Assembly: GCA_025452255.1 (NCBI GenBank)
Contig: CP104974.1
Location: 434,001-498,000, forward strand
Direction: 5' to 3'
Origin: Devosia sp. A8/3-2
GTDB lineage: Bacteria; Pseudomonadota; Alphaproteobacteria; Rhizobiales; Devosiaceae
DNA: 64,000 bases
Of this stretch, positions 20,508-29,507 are shown one piece after another; position 1 is the stretch's first letter, and each line of letters opens with the position of its first letter. The notes below the pieces were generated by a model. It had not been told where the DNA came from. It made no database searches and was given only the letters and a program-made list of their open reading frames with translations. A program made the position numbers and the translations under genes.

Positions 20508-20597
20508 TGGCGGAGAGAAAGGGATTCGAACCCTTGAGACGGTTCCCCGCCTACACACTTTCCGAGCGTGCGCCTTCGACCACTCGGCCATCTCTCC
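20508..20597 (-). tRNA. tRNA-Ser (anticodon GGA)
   Basis: Complete 90-base class II tRNA with encoded CCA. The acceptor stem GGAGAGA pairs with TCTCTCC; the T arm contains GGTTCGAATCC; a long variable arm is present. The anticodon stem-loop reads CACGC-TCGGAAA-GTGTG, so position 33 is C instead of the near-universal U and position 32 is U. The usual sequence at this place is CCTGGAAA; here CTCGGAAA. Sequencing error at a CCTGG site is the likely cause. Confidence 0.9.
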
Positions 20598-20840
20598 GCA
20601 TCGCCTTATCCCCGGGCTGGAATCGCCGGAGGGGCCGGCTGGTGGGCCGACGCGAGCGAGGCGCAATATACTTATCAACGGCGGGGGCGCAAGGGATCAC
20701 GTCAAAGAGATGACGATTGTTTTTTGCCCGGCCGTTCCCATCTTGTAGGCAGACCCGTGGGCATGGCAAAAGAAACCTTGTGCACGGGAGGAACGGGTAA
20801 GCCGGCCACACCTTATCCCCGTCCAGCACAGGGAATGGGA

Positions 20841-21163
20841 ATGCGGCTGATCTTGAGAATTGCCGGCACTGGCTGATTGGCTCGGCGCTGGTTCTATTGG
20901 TTATCGATGGTACCCGCTCGCTGGGCGCCAATGCCGTGATGTTCACCAGCCTTGCCGATGCCCGGACCAGCCTGCATGCGCCCAGCCTTGACGGCATGCG
21001 GGCGTTTCTGGACAGCCGGTTCTTTGCCGATCTGCTGGAACGGGCGCTCGATGCGCTGCTGACCTATCCGGCTTTTGCCGTGTTTGGTGTGCCCGGCATC
21101 GTGCTGGCACTGGTTGGGCGCACACCCCGGCGCGAACGCTTCGTGCGGCAAGACCAGATCTGA
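20841..21163 (+). CDS. Small two-helix membrane protein
   Basis: About 107 residues: MRLILRIAGHWLIGSALVLL, VIDGTRSLGANAVMFTSLAD, a soluble middle with ALLTYPAFAVFGVPGIVLAL near the end. Two membrane helices, one at each end. Similar short proteins are common in Hyphomicrobiales and sometimes carry misleading PetM labels. One G is missing near 20870 (GCCGGGCACTGG reads GCCGGCACTGG), which splits the first helix. Located 36 bases before msrA on the same strand, possibly co-transcribed. Confidence 0.65.
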
Positions 21164-21199
21164 CCATTTGGCCTATTTGGCATGAAAGGAAAGCACTCG

Positions 21200-21844
21200 A
21201 TGTTCTTCAAATCCAAGCCGACGACCATCCCCTCCGCCGCTGAGGCCCTGCCGGGTCGCGCGGCGCAAATGCCTGTGGCAGCTGAGCATTATGTCAATGG
21301 CGCAGCGTTCAAGGGACCCTATCCCGAAGGCAGTCAAACCATCTATTTGGGGCTGGGTTGCTTCTGGGGCGCGGAGCGGCTGTTCTGGCAATTGCCGGGC
21401 GTGATCGTGACCGCTGTGGGCTATCAGGGTGGCAGCACGCCCAATCCGAGCTATGAGGAAGTGTGCTCGGGCCAGACCGGACATACCGAGGCGGTCAAGG
21501 TGGTGTATGACCCCAAGGCTATCAGCCTCGACACACTGCTCAAGACCTTCTGGGAGGAGCATAACCCGACCGAAGGCATGCGGCAGGGCAATGATGTGGG
21601 CACGCAATATCGCTCGGCCATCTATACCACGACGCCCGAACAGGCGGCTGTGGTGGCGGCCAGCAAACAGGCCTATCAGGAGGCCTTGCGGGCTCGAGGC
21701 ACAGGCGCCATCACCACCGAGATATCCCCGGCCGGTGAATTCTATTATGCGGAAACTTATCACCAGCAATATCTGGCGAAAAATCCGAACGGCTATTGCG
21801 GGTTGCAGGGCACCGGCGTGTCCTGTCCAATCGGGACCAGGTGA
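21200..21844 (+). CDS. msrA: Peptide methionine sulfoxide reductase A
   Basis: 214 residues, uninterrupted. Reduces methionine-S-sulfoxide in proteins. The catalytic motif [18 protein letters not shown] carries the nucleophilic Cys; downstream are [50 protein letters not shown] and [20 protein letters not shown] with the recycling Cys. The N-terminal extension [12 protein letters not shown] matches the long MsrA type of E. coli. Start at 21200 with AAAGGAAAG upstream; an alternative ATG lies at 21182. Confidence 0.95.
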   Translation: MFFKSKPTTIPSAAEALPGRAAQMPVAAEHYVNGAAFKGPYPEGSQTIYLGLGCFWGAERLFWQLPGVIVTAVGYQGGSTPNPSYEEVCSGQTGHTEAVKVVYDPKAISLDTLLKTFWEEHNPTEGMRQGNDVGTQYRSAIYTTTPEQAAVVAASKQAYQEALRARGTGAITTEISPAGEFYYAETYHQQYLAKNPNGYCGLQGTGVSCPIGTR

Positions 21845-21884
21845 GCGCCGCTGCCGAATAAAGGCGACGGTTCTTAAGGGCAAA

Positions 21885-22307
21885 ATGAACGCCGATCCGG
21901 GTCACCGGATCAGCGTTTTGGTTAGCGGACTGTTAGCATTGAGCATCACCTTTCATCCCATCCTGCAGCGCGCCGCATTCGAGACATTCATTTTGAGCCT
22001 GCCCAGCACGACGCTGGTGCGGCAATGGGGCAATGCCTCGGTGGGGAAGGTCGGCGGCAAGATATTTGCGCTGCTCAATAGCGAACCCGGCACGGTGTCG
22101 CTCAAGGTGTCGGACATGGCCTATGAGCTGCTGACCGAACTGGAGGGGATAAGACCGGCGCCCTATCTTGCGCGAGCGGGCTGGGTCGCCATCGATGCCA
22201 ACTCGCCGCTCAGCGAGGATGAGATCAAGGCGTATATCACCGAGGCGCATCGGCTGGTGGCGCTGCGGCTGACACGGAAGCTGCGGGCGGAATTGGGGCT
22301 GGGGTGA
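21885..22307 (+). CDS. MmcQ/YjbR-like protein
   Basis: 140 residues. The segment TTLVRQWGNASVGKVGGKIFALL followed by VSLKVSDMAYELLTE and YLARAGWVAI is typical of the MmcQ/YjbR family, small cytosolic proteins with a double-wing DNA-binding-like fold and no firm function. The start is uncertain: ATG 21885 has TTAAGGG upstream, but the first 25 residues (VLVSGLLALSITF) are not family-like and a TTG nearer the core is possible. Confidence 0.7.
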   Translation: MNADPGHRISVLVSGLLALSITFHPILQRAAFETFILSLPSTTLVRQWGNASVGKVGGKIFALLNSEPGTVSLKVSDMAYELLTELEGIRPAPYLARAGWVAIDANSPLSEDEIKAYITEAHRLVALRLTRKLRAELGLG

Positions 22308-22350
22308 GGCGAGCCACGGGCTCGCTCTATCCACGGTGTCGTGGACACCC

Positions 22351-22381
22351 AAAGAAAAGGGCGGCAGGTTGGCTGCCGCCC
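22351..22381 (-). terminator. Intrinsic terminator of the peroxiredoxin gene
   Basis: On the minus strand GGGCGGCAG, 5-base loop, CTGCCGCCC, then TTTTCTTT. Placed about 50 bases after the peroxiredoxin stop. Confidence 0.88.
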
Positions 22382-22432
22382 AGTTATCAGGGAGAAAACG
22401 AGCGCGCTTTGGCGCATGAGGCAGCCGCCGCT

Positions 22433-23068
22433 CTAAGCGCAGGGCTGGGGCACAATGCGTAGATAGGGCTTCAGTTCCGTCCAGCCTTCGGGGTACTTGG
22501 CCTTGGCCGCTTCGTTGGACACGGCGGGAACGATGATGACATCCTCACCCTGCTTCCAATTGACCGGGGTGGCGACTCGGTGCTTGGCGGTGAGCTGCAG
22601 GCTATCGATGACGCGCAGCACTTCATCGAAATTGCGGCCGGTGGAGGCCGGGTATTCGATCTTGAGCTTGACCTTCTTGTCCGGCCCGATGACGAACAGG
22701 CTCCGCACGGTCAGCGTATTGTCGGCATTGGGATGGATCATGTCATACTGGCGGGCGACTTCGCCCTTGGTATCGGCCAGCAGCGGGAAATTGAGCGCTG
22801 TGCCACGGGTTTCCTCGATATCCTTGGCCCAGCCGGCGTGATCTTCGAGCTTGTCGACCGACAGGCCAATGGCCTTGACGCCGCGCTTGTCGAATTCGGG
22901 CTTGAGCTTGGCGGTGTAGCCCAATTCGGTGGTGCAGACCGGCGTGAAATTCTTGGGATGGCTGAACAGCACGGCCCGAGAGCCATCGATATAATCGTGG
23001 AAATGGATGGTGCCCTCGGTGGATTCGAGGGTGAAATCGGGGGCGGTATCGCCAATCAGAATGGCCAT
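22433..23068 (-). CDS. 1-Cys peroxiredoxin (Prx6-like)
   Basis: 211 residues, uninterrupted. Thiol peroxidase reducing hydrogen peroxide and organic peroxides. The peroxidatic motif is SHPKNFTPVCTTELGYTA (PVCTTE with the active Cys). The long C-terminal domain with TGRNFDEVLRVIDSLQLT and TPVNWKQGEDVIIVPAV marks the Prx6/AhpC-long subgroup. Start 23068 has AAGGA upstream. Neighbouring MsrA (+) suggests a local oxidative-stress group, on opposite strands. Confidence 0.93.
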   Translation of the reverse strand: MAILIGDTAPDFTLESTEGTIHFHDYIDGSRAVLFSHPKNFTPVCTTELGYTAKLKPEFDKRGVKAIGLSVDKLEDHAGWAKDIEETRGTALNFPLLADTKGEVARQYDMIHPNADNTLTVRSLFVIGPDKKVKLKIEYPASTGRNFDEVLRVIDSLQLTAKHRVATPVNWKQGEDVIIVPAVSNEAAKAKYPEGWTELKPYLRIVPQPCA

Positions 23069-23238
23069 TTTTGATCCTTGTGCGCCTGAACGGGTGATCG
23101 TCTTGCCTGAGGCTGACAATATCGTACTGCGCGCCGCTGACATAAGCCGAGCGGCGCGAAATCTTTTTATGTTGTCGCCGGGCGGAACGCTATGGCGTTC
23201 CAATGGGATGGCGTGAGGCAGGATGGCGGCAGAAATCC

Positions 23239-23762
23239 CTATTGCGTATTGACCGTGGCCGGGGTGGTGGCAGGAGTGGGCGCGCCATTGGTCCAGGTGA
23301 CAGTCTCGCCATTGAGCGGGATGACCGACAGGCTCATCTTGCCTGAGCCCTGCTGCAATTCGCGGGCATGGCCGAGATAGATCAGCGAATTGTTGGCGGC
23401 GTCATAAATGCGGGTGACGCGCAGCGACTTCCAGATCAGCGAACGCCCCTCGTGGAAGATTTCCTCGCCACCGGGGCGCAGGGAAATATTACCGATCGTG
23501 AGGGGGCCGACCACCGAGCAATCGAGCGCGGAATAGGAAGGGTCCTCGAACCAATTGCCCCGGCTGAGGCGATCGATGAAGGAGCGGTTGAAATAAGCCG
23601 GTGGCAGACCACGCCATTCACTCCCGGATCGGCCAGCGCATCGATGGCGATGTCATTGCCGGTCCAATCGACGCCGACAGAACCCACGGTGCGATTATCG
23701 CCACAGGCGGCAAGGGACAGCGCGGCGAAGGCGGCAAGAGCGAGGGCGGCGAGACGAGGCAT
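23239..23762 (-). CDS. creA: CreA family lipoprotein
   Basis: CreA proteins are small periplasmic proteins of unknown function. A lipoprotein signal ends LSLAAC-G (lipobox Cys). Core: GSVGVDWTGNDIAIDALADP, GVNGVVCHLAYFNRS, VVGPLTIGN, SLIWKSLRVTRIYDAANN and SLIYLGHARELQQGS. Two conserved Cys (VVCH and LDCSVVG) may form a disulfide. The frame breaks near 23600 where CACCTGGCT has lost its T. Start 23762 follows CGGAGA. Confidence 0.85.
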
Positions 23763-23843
23763 GGGCGGGGTCTCCGTGGGTTGCGGGGTATAAGTGGGGA
23801 AGTTTGAGCGGCTCGGCAAGTGCCGTTGGAGAGGCACGATCTG

Positions 23844-23956
23844 CCTCCCCTCCCCCTTGAGGGGAGTGTTTACTCGGGACTCATGCCACCCACAGGGTCA
23901 TTCCGGCGCATTCTTGAACGCGTCCGGAGAACACTCCCCTCACCGGGGAGGGGAGG
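23844..23956. repeat. Long inverted repeat, family D (copy 1)
   Basis: Arms 23844-23870 and 23930-23956 are reverse complements with few mismatches: CCTCCCCTCCCC-x-TGAGGGGAGTGTT against AACACTCCCCTCA-x-GGGGAGGGGAGG. Spacer 59 bases. A similar but not identical element occurs at 39664-39765. Confidence 0.75.
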
Positions 23957-23978
23957 AAGGAGCACCAGCTTCGAGCTA

Positions 23979-24778
23979 TTAGCGCCGCTCGCTGCGCAGG
24001 CGGTTTTCCAGCAGGCGGACCAGCAGGGACAGCGAAATGGTCATGGTGAGATAGAGGAAGGCCACCACATTATAGGTTTCGAAAAACAGGAACGTGCTGG
24101 AGGAATAGACTTTGCCCAATTGGGTAATGTCCTGCACGCCCAAAGCCGAGACGAGGGCTGAATCCTTGACCATGGAGACGAAGTCATTGCCCAGCAGGGG
24201 CAGGATGGTGCGCAGGGCTTGCGGGGCGATGATGAAGCGGAAGCAATGCCAGCGCGACAGGCCCAGCGCGCGAGCAGCCTCGACTGGCCGGAATTGACCG
24301 CCTCGATGCCGGCGCGGAAGATTTCGGCGATAAAGGCGGAATAGCAGATGGTGAGCGCCACGATGGCCCGCCGAGCGAAATCGAACTGGCGGATGGTGAT
24401 CGTGCCGCCAATGGGCTGCAGCAACCAATTGATGGCGGCGACCATGCTCGGGGCGCCGACAAAGGCGACGTAGAACAGGAAGACCAGCACCGGAATGCCG
24501 CGGATGATCTCGACATAGAAGGTGGCCAATCTGCGCAGCACGCGATTGGTCGACGTGCGGGCGAGGGCGACGAGCAGGCCGAGCGCGGTGGCCGCGGTGA
24601 AGGCGACGCCGGTGACCCAGAGCGTGGTGGCTATGCCGCCCGACAGCGCGCGGAAGATGACGGCATAGCCGGCATTGGCCGTCATGGCCCACAGGCCAAG
24701 CACGAAAAGCAGGGCAATGGCGAGCAGCCACCGGGGCGTGCGGGCGAGAATGGAGGCGCGGCGGGGGATATAGGTCAT
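23979..24778 (-). CDS. Amino acid ABC transporter permease (His/Gln family)
   Basis: Polar amino acid permease of the HisM/GlnP group. Membrane segments include [18 protein letters not shown] and [21 protein letters not shown]; the family signature is [14 protein letters not shown], and the ATPase-docking region is [24 protein letters not shown]. The frame breaks at 24284 where CCAGGTCGAG has lost a G. About 265 residues when joined. The binding protein lies upstream on the same strand; no ATPase gene is adjacent, so it may be encoded elsewhere. Confidence 0.88.
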
Positions 24779-24866
24779 GGTGTCTTGGTCACGGAGCGAG
24801 CCGCGAACTTAAGGCTGCGCCCTCCCACGCGACGAGGGAAGGCGCATAATGGATGGGCCACGCGCC

Positions 24867-25670
24867 CTACTGCGCCGCGTTGTATTCGTAGAACCACTTC
24901 TGCTGGAACTTTTCCATGGTGCCGTCGGCCTTGATGGCGGCGATGGCGGCGTTGATGGGCTCGAGCAGATCGGAGCCCGGGGTGAGGATGAAGCCGAAAT
25001 CCTCGGCGCCGAGCGGGCCGCCAATGACTTTGAAGGCGCCCGGATTGGCCCCGATATAGCCATTGGCCGAGGTCTGGTCCATCAGCACGGTATCGACATC
25101 GCCAGTCTGCAGCGCCGAGACCGACGTGCCGAAAGTGTCGAACAGCTTGATGCGCGGATTGCTCTCCTCGCCATCGAGCACATTATAGACCGCGACATAG
25201 AAATTGGTGGTGCCGGCACAGGCGCCGATCAGCAGATCGGGATCGGTGGCAAAGCTCTCGGCATCGGTGAAGCGGGTCTCGTCCGCGCGCACCAGCATGA
25301 ATTGCTCGCTGGTGAGATAGGCATCGGAGAAATCGACCAGCTCGGCGCGTTCTTCATTGATGGTGATGCCATCCATGCCCACTTCGAACTGGCCATCACG
25401 CACCGCCCGGATCATCACGTCCCAGCTGGAGAGCTGCCAATCGACCTTGGCATTGAGGCGCTTGGCGACCTCGTTGAACAGGTCATATTCAAGGCCAATG
25501 CCCTCCCCGGTTTTCGGATCGGTGAAATTGAGCGGCACATAGGCATTTTCGGTGACCGCGACGATGGTGCGGCCGCCCAGATCTGGCAGGGCATCCCGGG
25601 CTCGGACGGAAACGGCGCCAAACGCCAGCGAGGCCGCGGCGGTGGCGAGCAGCTTGAGGATGGATGACAT
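24867..25670 (-). CDS. Amino acid ABC transporter substrate-binding protein
   Basis: 267 residues, uninterrupted. Periplasmic family 3 solute-binding protein: a signal peptide (LLATAAASLAFGAVSVRA), then GRTIVAVTENAYVPLNFTDP, GEGIGLEYDLFNEVAKRLNAKV, VGMDGITINEERAELVDFSD and ATDPDLLIGACAGTTN. The GIGLEYDLFNEVAKRL and FSDAYL motifs match polar amino acid binding proteins. Partner of the following permease gene on the minus strand. Confidence 0.9.
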   Translation of the reverse strand: MSSILKLLATAAASLAFGAVSVRARDALPDLGGRTIVAVTENAYVPLNFTDPKTGEGIGLEYDLFNEVAKRLNAKVDWQLSSWDVMIRAVRDGQFEVGMDGITINEERAELVDFSDAYLTSEQFMLVRADETRFTDAESFATDPDLLIGACAGTTNFYVAVYNVLDGEESNPRIKLFDTFGTSVSALQTGDVDTVLMDQTSANGYIGANPGAFKVIGGPLGAEDFGFILTPGSDLLEPINAAIAAIKADGTMEKFQQKWFYEYNAAQ

Positions 25671-25816
25671 GAGGCGGCATTCTCCCGGAACGATTTGCCG
25701 GCAAGACTAGACCGGGTGGTTGGGGCTTGGGAATGGGGTTTGGTGGGAGAGGTGCGTGGGGTGGGAAGTCTTTGTTTTTGGTCAGTCCGCCCATGCCCAT
25801 TCCACACACCGCGCCT

Positions 25817-25888
25817 TCCTCGGGCTTGCCCCGAGGATCATTCGCAACACCTGCCATGTCGGAGTGGCCCTCGGGTCAAGCCCGAGGG
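25817..25888. repeat. REPIN-like doublet (family C, copy 1)
   Basis: Two short palindromes in opposite orientation: TCCTCGGG-CTTGC-CCCGAGGA (25817-25837) and CCCTCGGG-TCAAG-CCCGAGGG (25868-25888), 72 bases overall. A second doublet of the same plan is at 46410-46482 (73 bases). The loop strands CTTGA/TCAAG give the orientation. Confidence 0.75.
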
Positions 25889-25932
25889 AGAACAGCGATG
25901 GATTGCGGCATTGCGGGTGGGGGTAGTGCCGC

Positions 25933-26302
25933 TCAGGACTCGTCGACGGTTTCTGGCCTTGGGGCCGCGTTCCTGCACGGATTTGATGCAGTTTTTGGCG
26001 CTGGATTTGGATTTGTAGGTCTCGGACCGCACCATGGTTTCGTTATTGGCGGCGACGAAGCGCACGAAGGTCTGGCCATCCTTGGAAGCGACCAGTTCGA
26101 AGCGGTAGCCCTTGCCCTCTTCGCCCTTGGTCAGATCGACAATGGCGGCGGAGGGCGCGTTCTTCTTGATGGATTCAATGCAGTTCTGCGCGCTGGCCTT
26201 GGACTTGTAGTTTTCCGACCAGACCATGGTTTCGCTATTGTAGACGAACTTGGCGACGAACTCGCCATTCTTGGCGGCAGTGATCTTGAACTTATGCGCC
26301 AT
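25933..26302 (-). CDS. YegP/DUF1508 two-repeat protein
   Basis: Two tandem DUF1508 repeats: FKITAAKNGEFVAKFVYNSE with SENYKSKASAQNCIESIKKN, and FELVASKDGQTFVRFVAANN with SETYKSKSSAKNCIKSVQ. Small soluble proteins of this family are widespread and have no firm function. An extra A at 25954 (GCC-GAA reads GCCAGAA) would otherwise extend the frame into the adjacent REPIN; corrected, it ends KAETVDES at 25933. Start 26302. Confidence 0.85.
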
Positions 26303-26396
26303 GACGCTTGGCTCTCCCTCAAGGAGCGACGCGACGGCGCGTCGCTTTCCATGAGCAAAGACTACCGCAAGCCAAAAGAAAAGAAAGTCCCCCGGA

Positions 26397-26683
26397 TCAG
26401 GCCGTATGGGGGCGATCGATATGGCCCAGATCGCGGTCGGGATCGATGCGGTCGCGCACCATTTGCTTGAGCTGCTTGACGTCGGGAAAGCCGCCATCGC
26501 GCTTGCGCTCCCAGATCAATTCGCCATCAAGGCTGATCTCGAAAATGCCGCCGGTGCCGGGGACCGGGGTCACCGCGCCCATTTCAAGGCTAAAGGTGGA
26601 GAGTATTTCTGGGCCATCCGAGCCGAGCGGAGCAGCCAATTGCACTGGGTGCAATAGGTGATGGTGAGAGCCGGCTTATTCAT
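26397..26683 (-). CDS. SelT/SelW/SelH family (Rdx) protein
   Basis: Thioredoxin-fold selenoprotein-W relative with Cys in place of Sec: LTITYCTQCNWLLRSARMAQ holds the CxxC redox motif, followed by TPVPGTGGIFEISLDGELIW and DVKQLKQMVRDRIDP. The frame is broken near 26609, where CCAGGAAA has lost a G. The start ATG (26683) overlaps the stop of the cyclic-nucleotide-binding gene (ATGA), so the two are translationally coupled. Confidence 0.85.
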
Positions 26684-27141
26684 CGTGCAGCTTTGCTCTT
26701 GCGGTCGGCGGGTTCGACGAGCGAGGCCGGGATCTGATCGACCAGATCGAGATCCTGCCGCTTGCCGGCGGCCTGTTGCTGCAGATCGACGAGATAGGAG
26801 GTGGTGTAATAAAGCCGCCGCGCCAGCATGGTGGCAATGTGGAGAGAAAATTCGGGGCGGTTATCGAGAAAGGTCAGTGCGTCGGGGATTTCATAGGCGG
26901 TGACGGCGGACAGCGCCTTGACGCTGGCTGAATGGGGCATATCGAGCAGCACGGCCATTTCGCCGAAAATCGAGCCGGGCTCATCGACATGGGTGACCCG
27001 GGTGCGCTCGCGGATGACCTCCACCTGCCCCTCGACCAGCACATAGAGCCGGCCCAGCCGCTCGCCCTCGGGCAGCATGAGCTGGCCCGGCTTGAACGCG
27101 ACCTGCTTGAGCCCCTGACAATAATCGAGAATATCGGCCAT
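26680..27141 (-). CDS. Cyclic nucleotide-binding domain protein
   Basis: 153 residues, uninterrupted. A single Crp-type cNMP-binding domain: LMLPEGERLGRLYVLVEGQV, EPGSIFGEMAVLLDMPHSAS (phosphate-binding cassette; the E-M-A-V-L and S-A-S match the family but the usual PRSA is PHSA), then a helix ending in LARRLYYTT. It lacks the DNA-binding domain of Crp/Fnr, so it is not a transcription factor by itself. Coupled to the SelW-like gene. Confidence 0.85.
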   Translation of the reverse strand: MADILDYCQGLKQVAFKPGQLMLPEGERLGRLYVLVEGQVEVIRERTRVTHVDEPGSIFGEMAVLLDMPHSASVKALSAVTAYEIPDALTFLDNRPEFSLHIATMLARRLYYTTSYLVDLQQQAAGKRQDLDLVDQIPASLVEPADRKSKAAR

Positions 27142-27298
27142 GCGCCCCTCCGACCTCATGGCGCTATATTGCCCAAACTCGGCGGGCGGTCAAAGCAAAG
27201 CCGCCCGGGGTGAACCGGACGGCTTCGGGGCGGGCGTGACTACGGAACTTCCACCCCATCCCGCCCCCGAAAGGGAGGGAATGCTCGCGGCGCCGGGA

Positions 27299-27935
27299 CT
27301 AGTTGACCCAGACCACGGCGCGGCTGGTGCTCGACCGGGGCCGGACGGCCCTCGATATAGACATAGGAATAGCTCGATTGGGGCACCGGAGTCAGTGCGA
27401 CATCGGGCGGCACTACATAGCCCACGACCACATCGCCACGGAGCGGCACCGGATCGATGGGATTGGCGATGGCATAATCGACATAGGTCTGGGTGACCAG
27501 ATAGCCCGGTGATTGCACCGGGGCCCGGCTTTGCAGATCGACGATCCAGACGCGGTCATTGGCATAGATATAGCCATAGGAGGGGTCGGTCTCGACCGGG
27601 TAGATCACCACATCGGGCGGCAGCACATAGCCGATATCGAGGGCGCTTTCGAGATAGATGGGTTCGACCGGATGGGCGCCGGCATAATCGACCACCGAGG
27701 TTTCGATACCCGCCTCGGCGCCCAGAGTGGCCCCGGCAAAGCCACCGATCGCGGCGCCCAGCGGGCCGGCCAGCACTGCGCCGACCGTGGCGCCGGCAAT
27801 CCTGCCGCCGCCCGCGCCGATCGTGGCGCCGGCCTCGACATCATTTTCGGTGCCGATCAGCACATCTCGGGCAAAGGCCGGCATGACAATGCCAAGCGCC
27901 AGTGCGGCTACACTCGCCAGAAGAAGCTGTTTCAT
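27299..27935 (-). CDS. Exported DUF1236 protein
   Basis: Signal peptide MKQLLLASVAALALGIVMPA-FA, a Gly/Ala-rich glycine-zipper-like stretch (AGATVGAVLAGPLGAAIGGF), then two DUF1236 units, GYVLPPDVVIYPV and GYVVPPDVALTPV, each after a YLV/YAG segment. DUF1236 proteins are common secreted proteins of Hyphomicrobiales with unknown role. Frame breaks near 27330; corrected, it ends TSRAVVWVN with TAG at 27299-27301. Confidence 0.8.
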
Positions 27936-28151
27936 TGGTCTGATCCTTTCAAGGAAGTGGACGAGCCACTTATTGCGGAAGCGGAGACCGGGAGGCTCCG
28001 CGCGGTTACCGCCCCGTGCTGGAGTAAACGGGGGCCTGAAAGACTTGGTTCCTGAGGGTGATGGGGATGGCGGACAGGTGTGGCGGGTGGGCCACAGGGG
28101 TGGGGAGCCACGACCGGCCGCCCTTAAGGGAGGAGGGCCGACCGGGCAATC

Positions 28152-28571
28152 TCAGAGGTAAGAACTCACCGCGGGCGGCTCCATCTGCTTGTCGGCGATG
28201 CCGTTTTCATAGGTGATGGGCACCTTGGCAAAATCATCGGGCGATACATTGTCGAGTACGGCGATGTTGAGCGCGTAAAACCAGCCGCCCATCTGCTCGA
28301 GAAAGCCGCGCGAATAGAGCTGCACGCCGCAGGTCTTGCAGAAATGGTGATGGATGTGATCGGGCGGCCAGAGCGAATCAGGCGCGCGGTAATCGGCCGA
28401 GTTGTCAGCGCCACTCAGCAGGCGAATGTCATCGACGCCGACAAAGCTCTTCCAATAGCGCGTCTTGGCGCAATAGGTGCAATTGCAGCGGCGGGATTCG
28501 ACGCTGAGATCAATATCGGCCTCGAAGGTGACGGCGCCGCAATGGCAGGAGCCGTGATGGGTCTGTTGCAT
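28152..28571 (-). CDS. GFA family zinc-binding protein
   Basis: 139 residues, uninterrupted. Glutathione-dependent formaldehyde-activating (Gfa/CENP-V) fold. Zinc ligands are in GSCHCGAVTFEA, RRCNCTYCAKT and HHHFCKTCGVQLYSRG. Most members are not proven to act on formaldehyde. The gene lies just downstream of the SRPBCC gene on the same strand, 12 bases apart, and may belong to the ArsR-controlled unit. Confidence 0.9.
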   Translation of the reverse strand: MQQTHHGSCHCGAVTFEADIDLSVESRRCNCTYCAKTRYWKSFVGVDDIRLLSGADNSADYRAPDSLWPPDHIHHHFCKTCGVQLYSRGFLEQMGGWFYALNIAVLDNVSPDDFAKVPITYENGIADKQMEPPAVSSYL

Positions 28572-28583
28572 GGGGTCTCTCCT

Positions 28584-29048
28584 TTAGGCGGGATTGTCGC
28601 TGAGGTAGCGCATCTGCTTGTCGAGACATTCACTCCAGCCACTCAAATGGCTGTCGCGCTCGGCGATCGAAGCGAACGGCGCTCGGTGGAAGCGCTGCAT
28701 GGTCACGCCATCGGCCTCATCGAGCGTGATGGTGATGTCGGTCAGATCGGTCTGGCCCGAGCCCTGTTCCCGTGCAAAACTCATGACGATTTTGCTATTG
28801 GGCACGATCTGCTTAAACGTGCCGCCGAACCAGCCATCGGGATATTGCGCCGAGCGGATCATGCCGCGATAGGCGCCGCCGACGCGGAAATCGAGCGTGT
28901 AGCTGGGGCAGGTGAAATCCTTGGGGCCGAACCAGCGCTTGAGCAATTCGGCATCGCTCCACAGGCGAAACACCAGCGCTGCGGGCGCGGTGAAAGTGCG
29001 GTCGATGAAGAGTTCATTGTCGGCCATGGCTTCAGTTTTTGGCTGCAT
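28584..29048 (-). CDS. SRPBCC (AHSA1-type) protein
   Basis: 154 residues. Activator-of-Hsp90-like START-fold protein: FIDRTFTAPAALVFRLWSDA, LLKRWFGPKDFTCPSYTLDF, PDGWFGGTFKQIVPNSKIVM, WSECLDKQM. Such proteins bind hydrophobic ligands in a pocket and often pair with a small ArsR regulator. The start at 29048 follows AGGAGA and lies inside the end of the arsR gene (17-base overlap), so translation is coupled. Confidence 0.88.
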   Translation of the reverse strand: MQPKTEAMADNELFIDRTFTAPAALVFRLWSDAELLKRWFGPKDFTCPSYTLDFRVGGAYRGMIRSAQYPDGWFGGTFKQIVPNSKIVMSFAREQGSGQTDLTDITITLDEADGVTMQRFHRAPFASIAERDSHLSGWSECLDKQMRYLSDNPA

Positions 29049-29377
29049 CGGAATCTCCTGTGCTGAGGTCCTTGATGAGGGCATCCATCTTGTCGAAGCC
29101 CTCGTCCCAGAATTTGCGATAATGCTCGAGCCGGTGGCGAGGTCCCGCAGGGGGCACCTTCGAGGCGGACCGGGCGCCATTGCGCCGTGCGGCCGCGCGA
29201 CACCGAGCCCGCAGTTTCGAGCACCTTGAGATGGCGGGAAATGGCCGGCAGGCTGATAGCGAAAGGTTCGGCCGGGTCATTGACATTGGCCTCGCCCTGC
29301 CCCAGCCGAGCCAGAATGGCGCGGCGGGTCGGATCAGCCGGGGCGGCCAGCGTGGTGCTTAGGGGATCGGCCTGCAT
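29032..29377 (-). CDS. ArsR family regulator of the SRPBCC gene
   Basis: Short winged-helix regulator: LAAPADPTRRAILARLGQGE, ISLPAISRHLKVLETAG, RTAQWRPVRLEG and EHYRKFWDEGFDKM. No metal-binding cysteines of the classical ArsR type; this subgroup pairs with AHSA1 proteins. Two one-base losses near 29160 and 29135 shift the frame (APLRDLATG lies in a third frame). The ATG at 29377 sits at the edge of the nested dyad at 29376-29411, which suits autorepression. Confidence 0.82.
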
Positions 29378-29411
29378 TTAACGCATCCGTTAATTAACAT
29401 AGACGTTAAAT
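29376..29411. promoter_or_regulatory. Nested concentric palindrome, arsR promoter
   Basis: Outer arms ATTTAACG (29376-29383) / CGTTAAAT (29404-29411) and an inner perfect palindrome GTTAATTAAC (29389-29398), both centred at 29393.5. It lies at the start codon side of the minus-strand arsR gene; probable operator. Confidence 0.65.
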
Positions 29412-29507
29412 AGATCGATCGTGGGTGGGAGTCAAGGGCTCGGATCCAGCATGCTTGCCCCCATCGCCGGCCATCCCTAAATATGGGCTCTCCCCGGGAG
29501 CCCGCCT

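Noticed and set aside
26640..26683. Selenocysteine in the SelW-like protein
   Set aside because: The redox motif reads YCTQC with two normal Cys codons; the interruption is a lost G in CCAGG further on.
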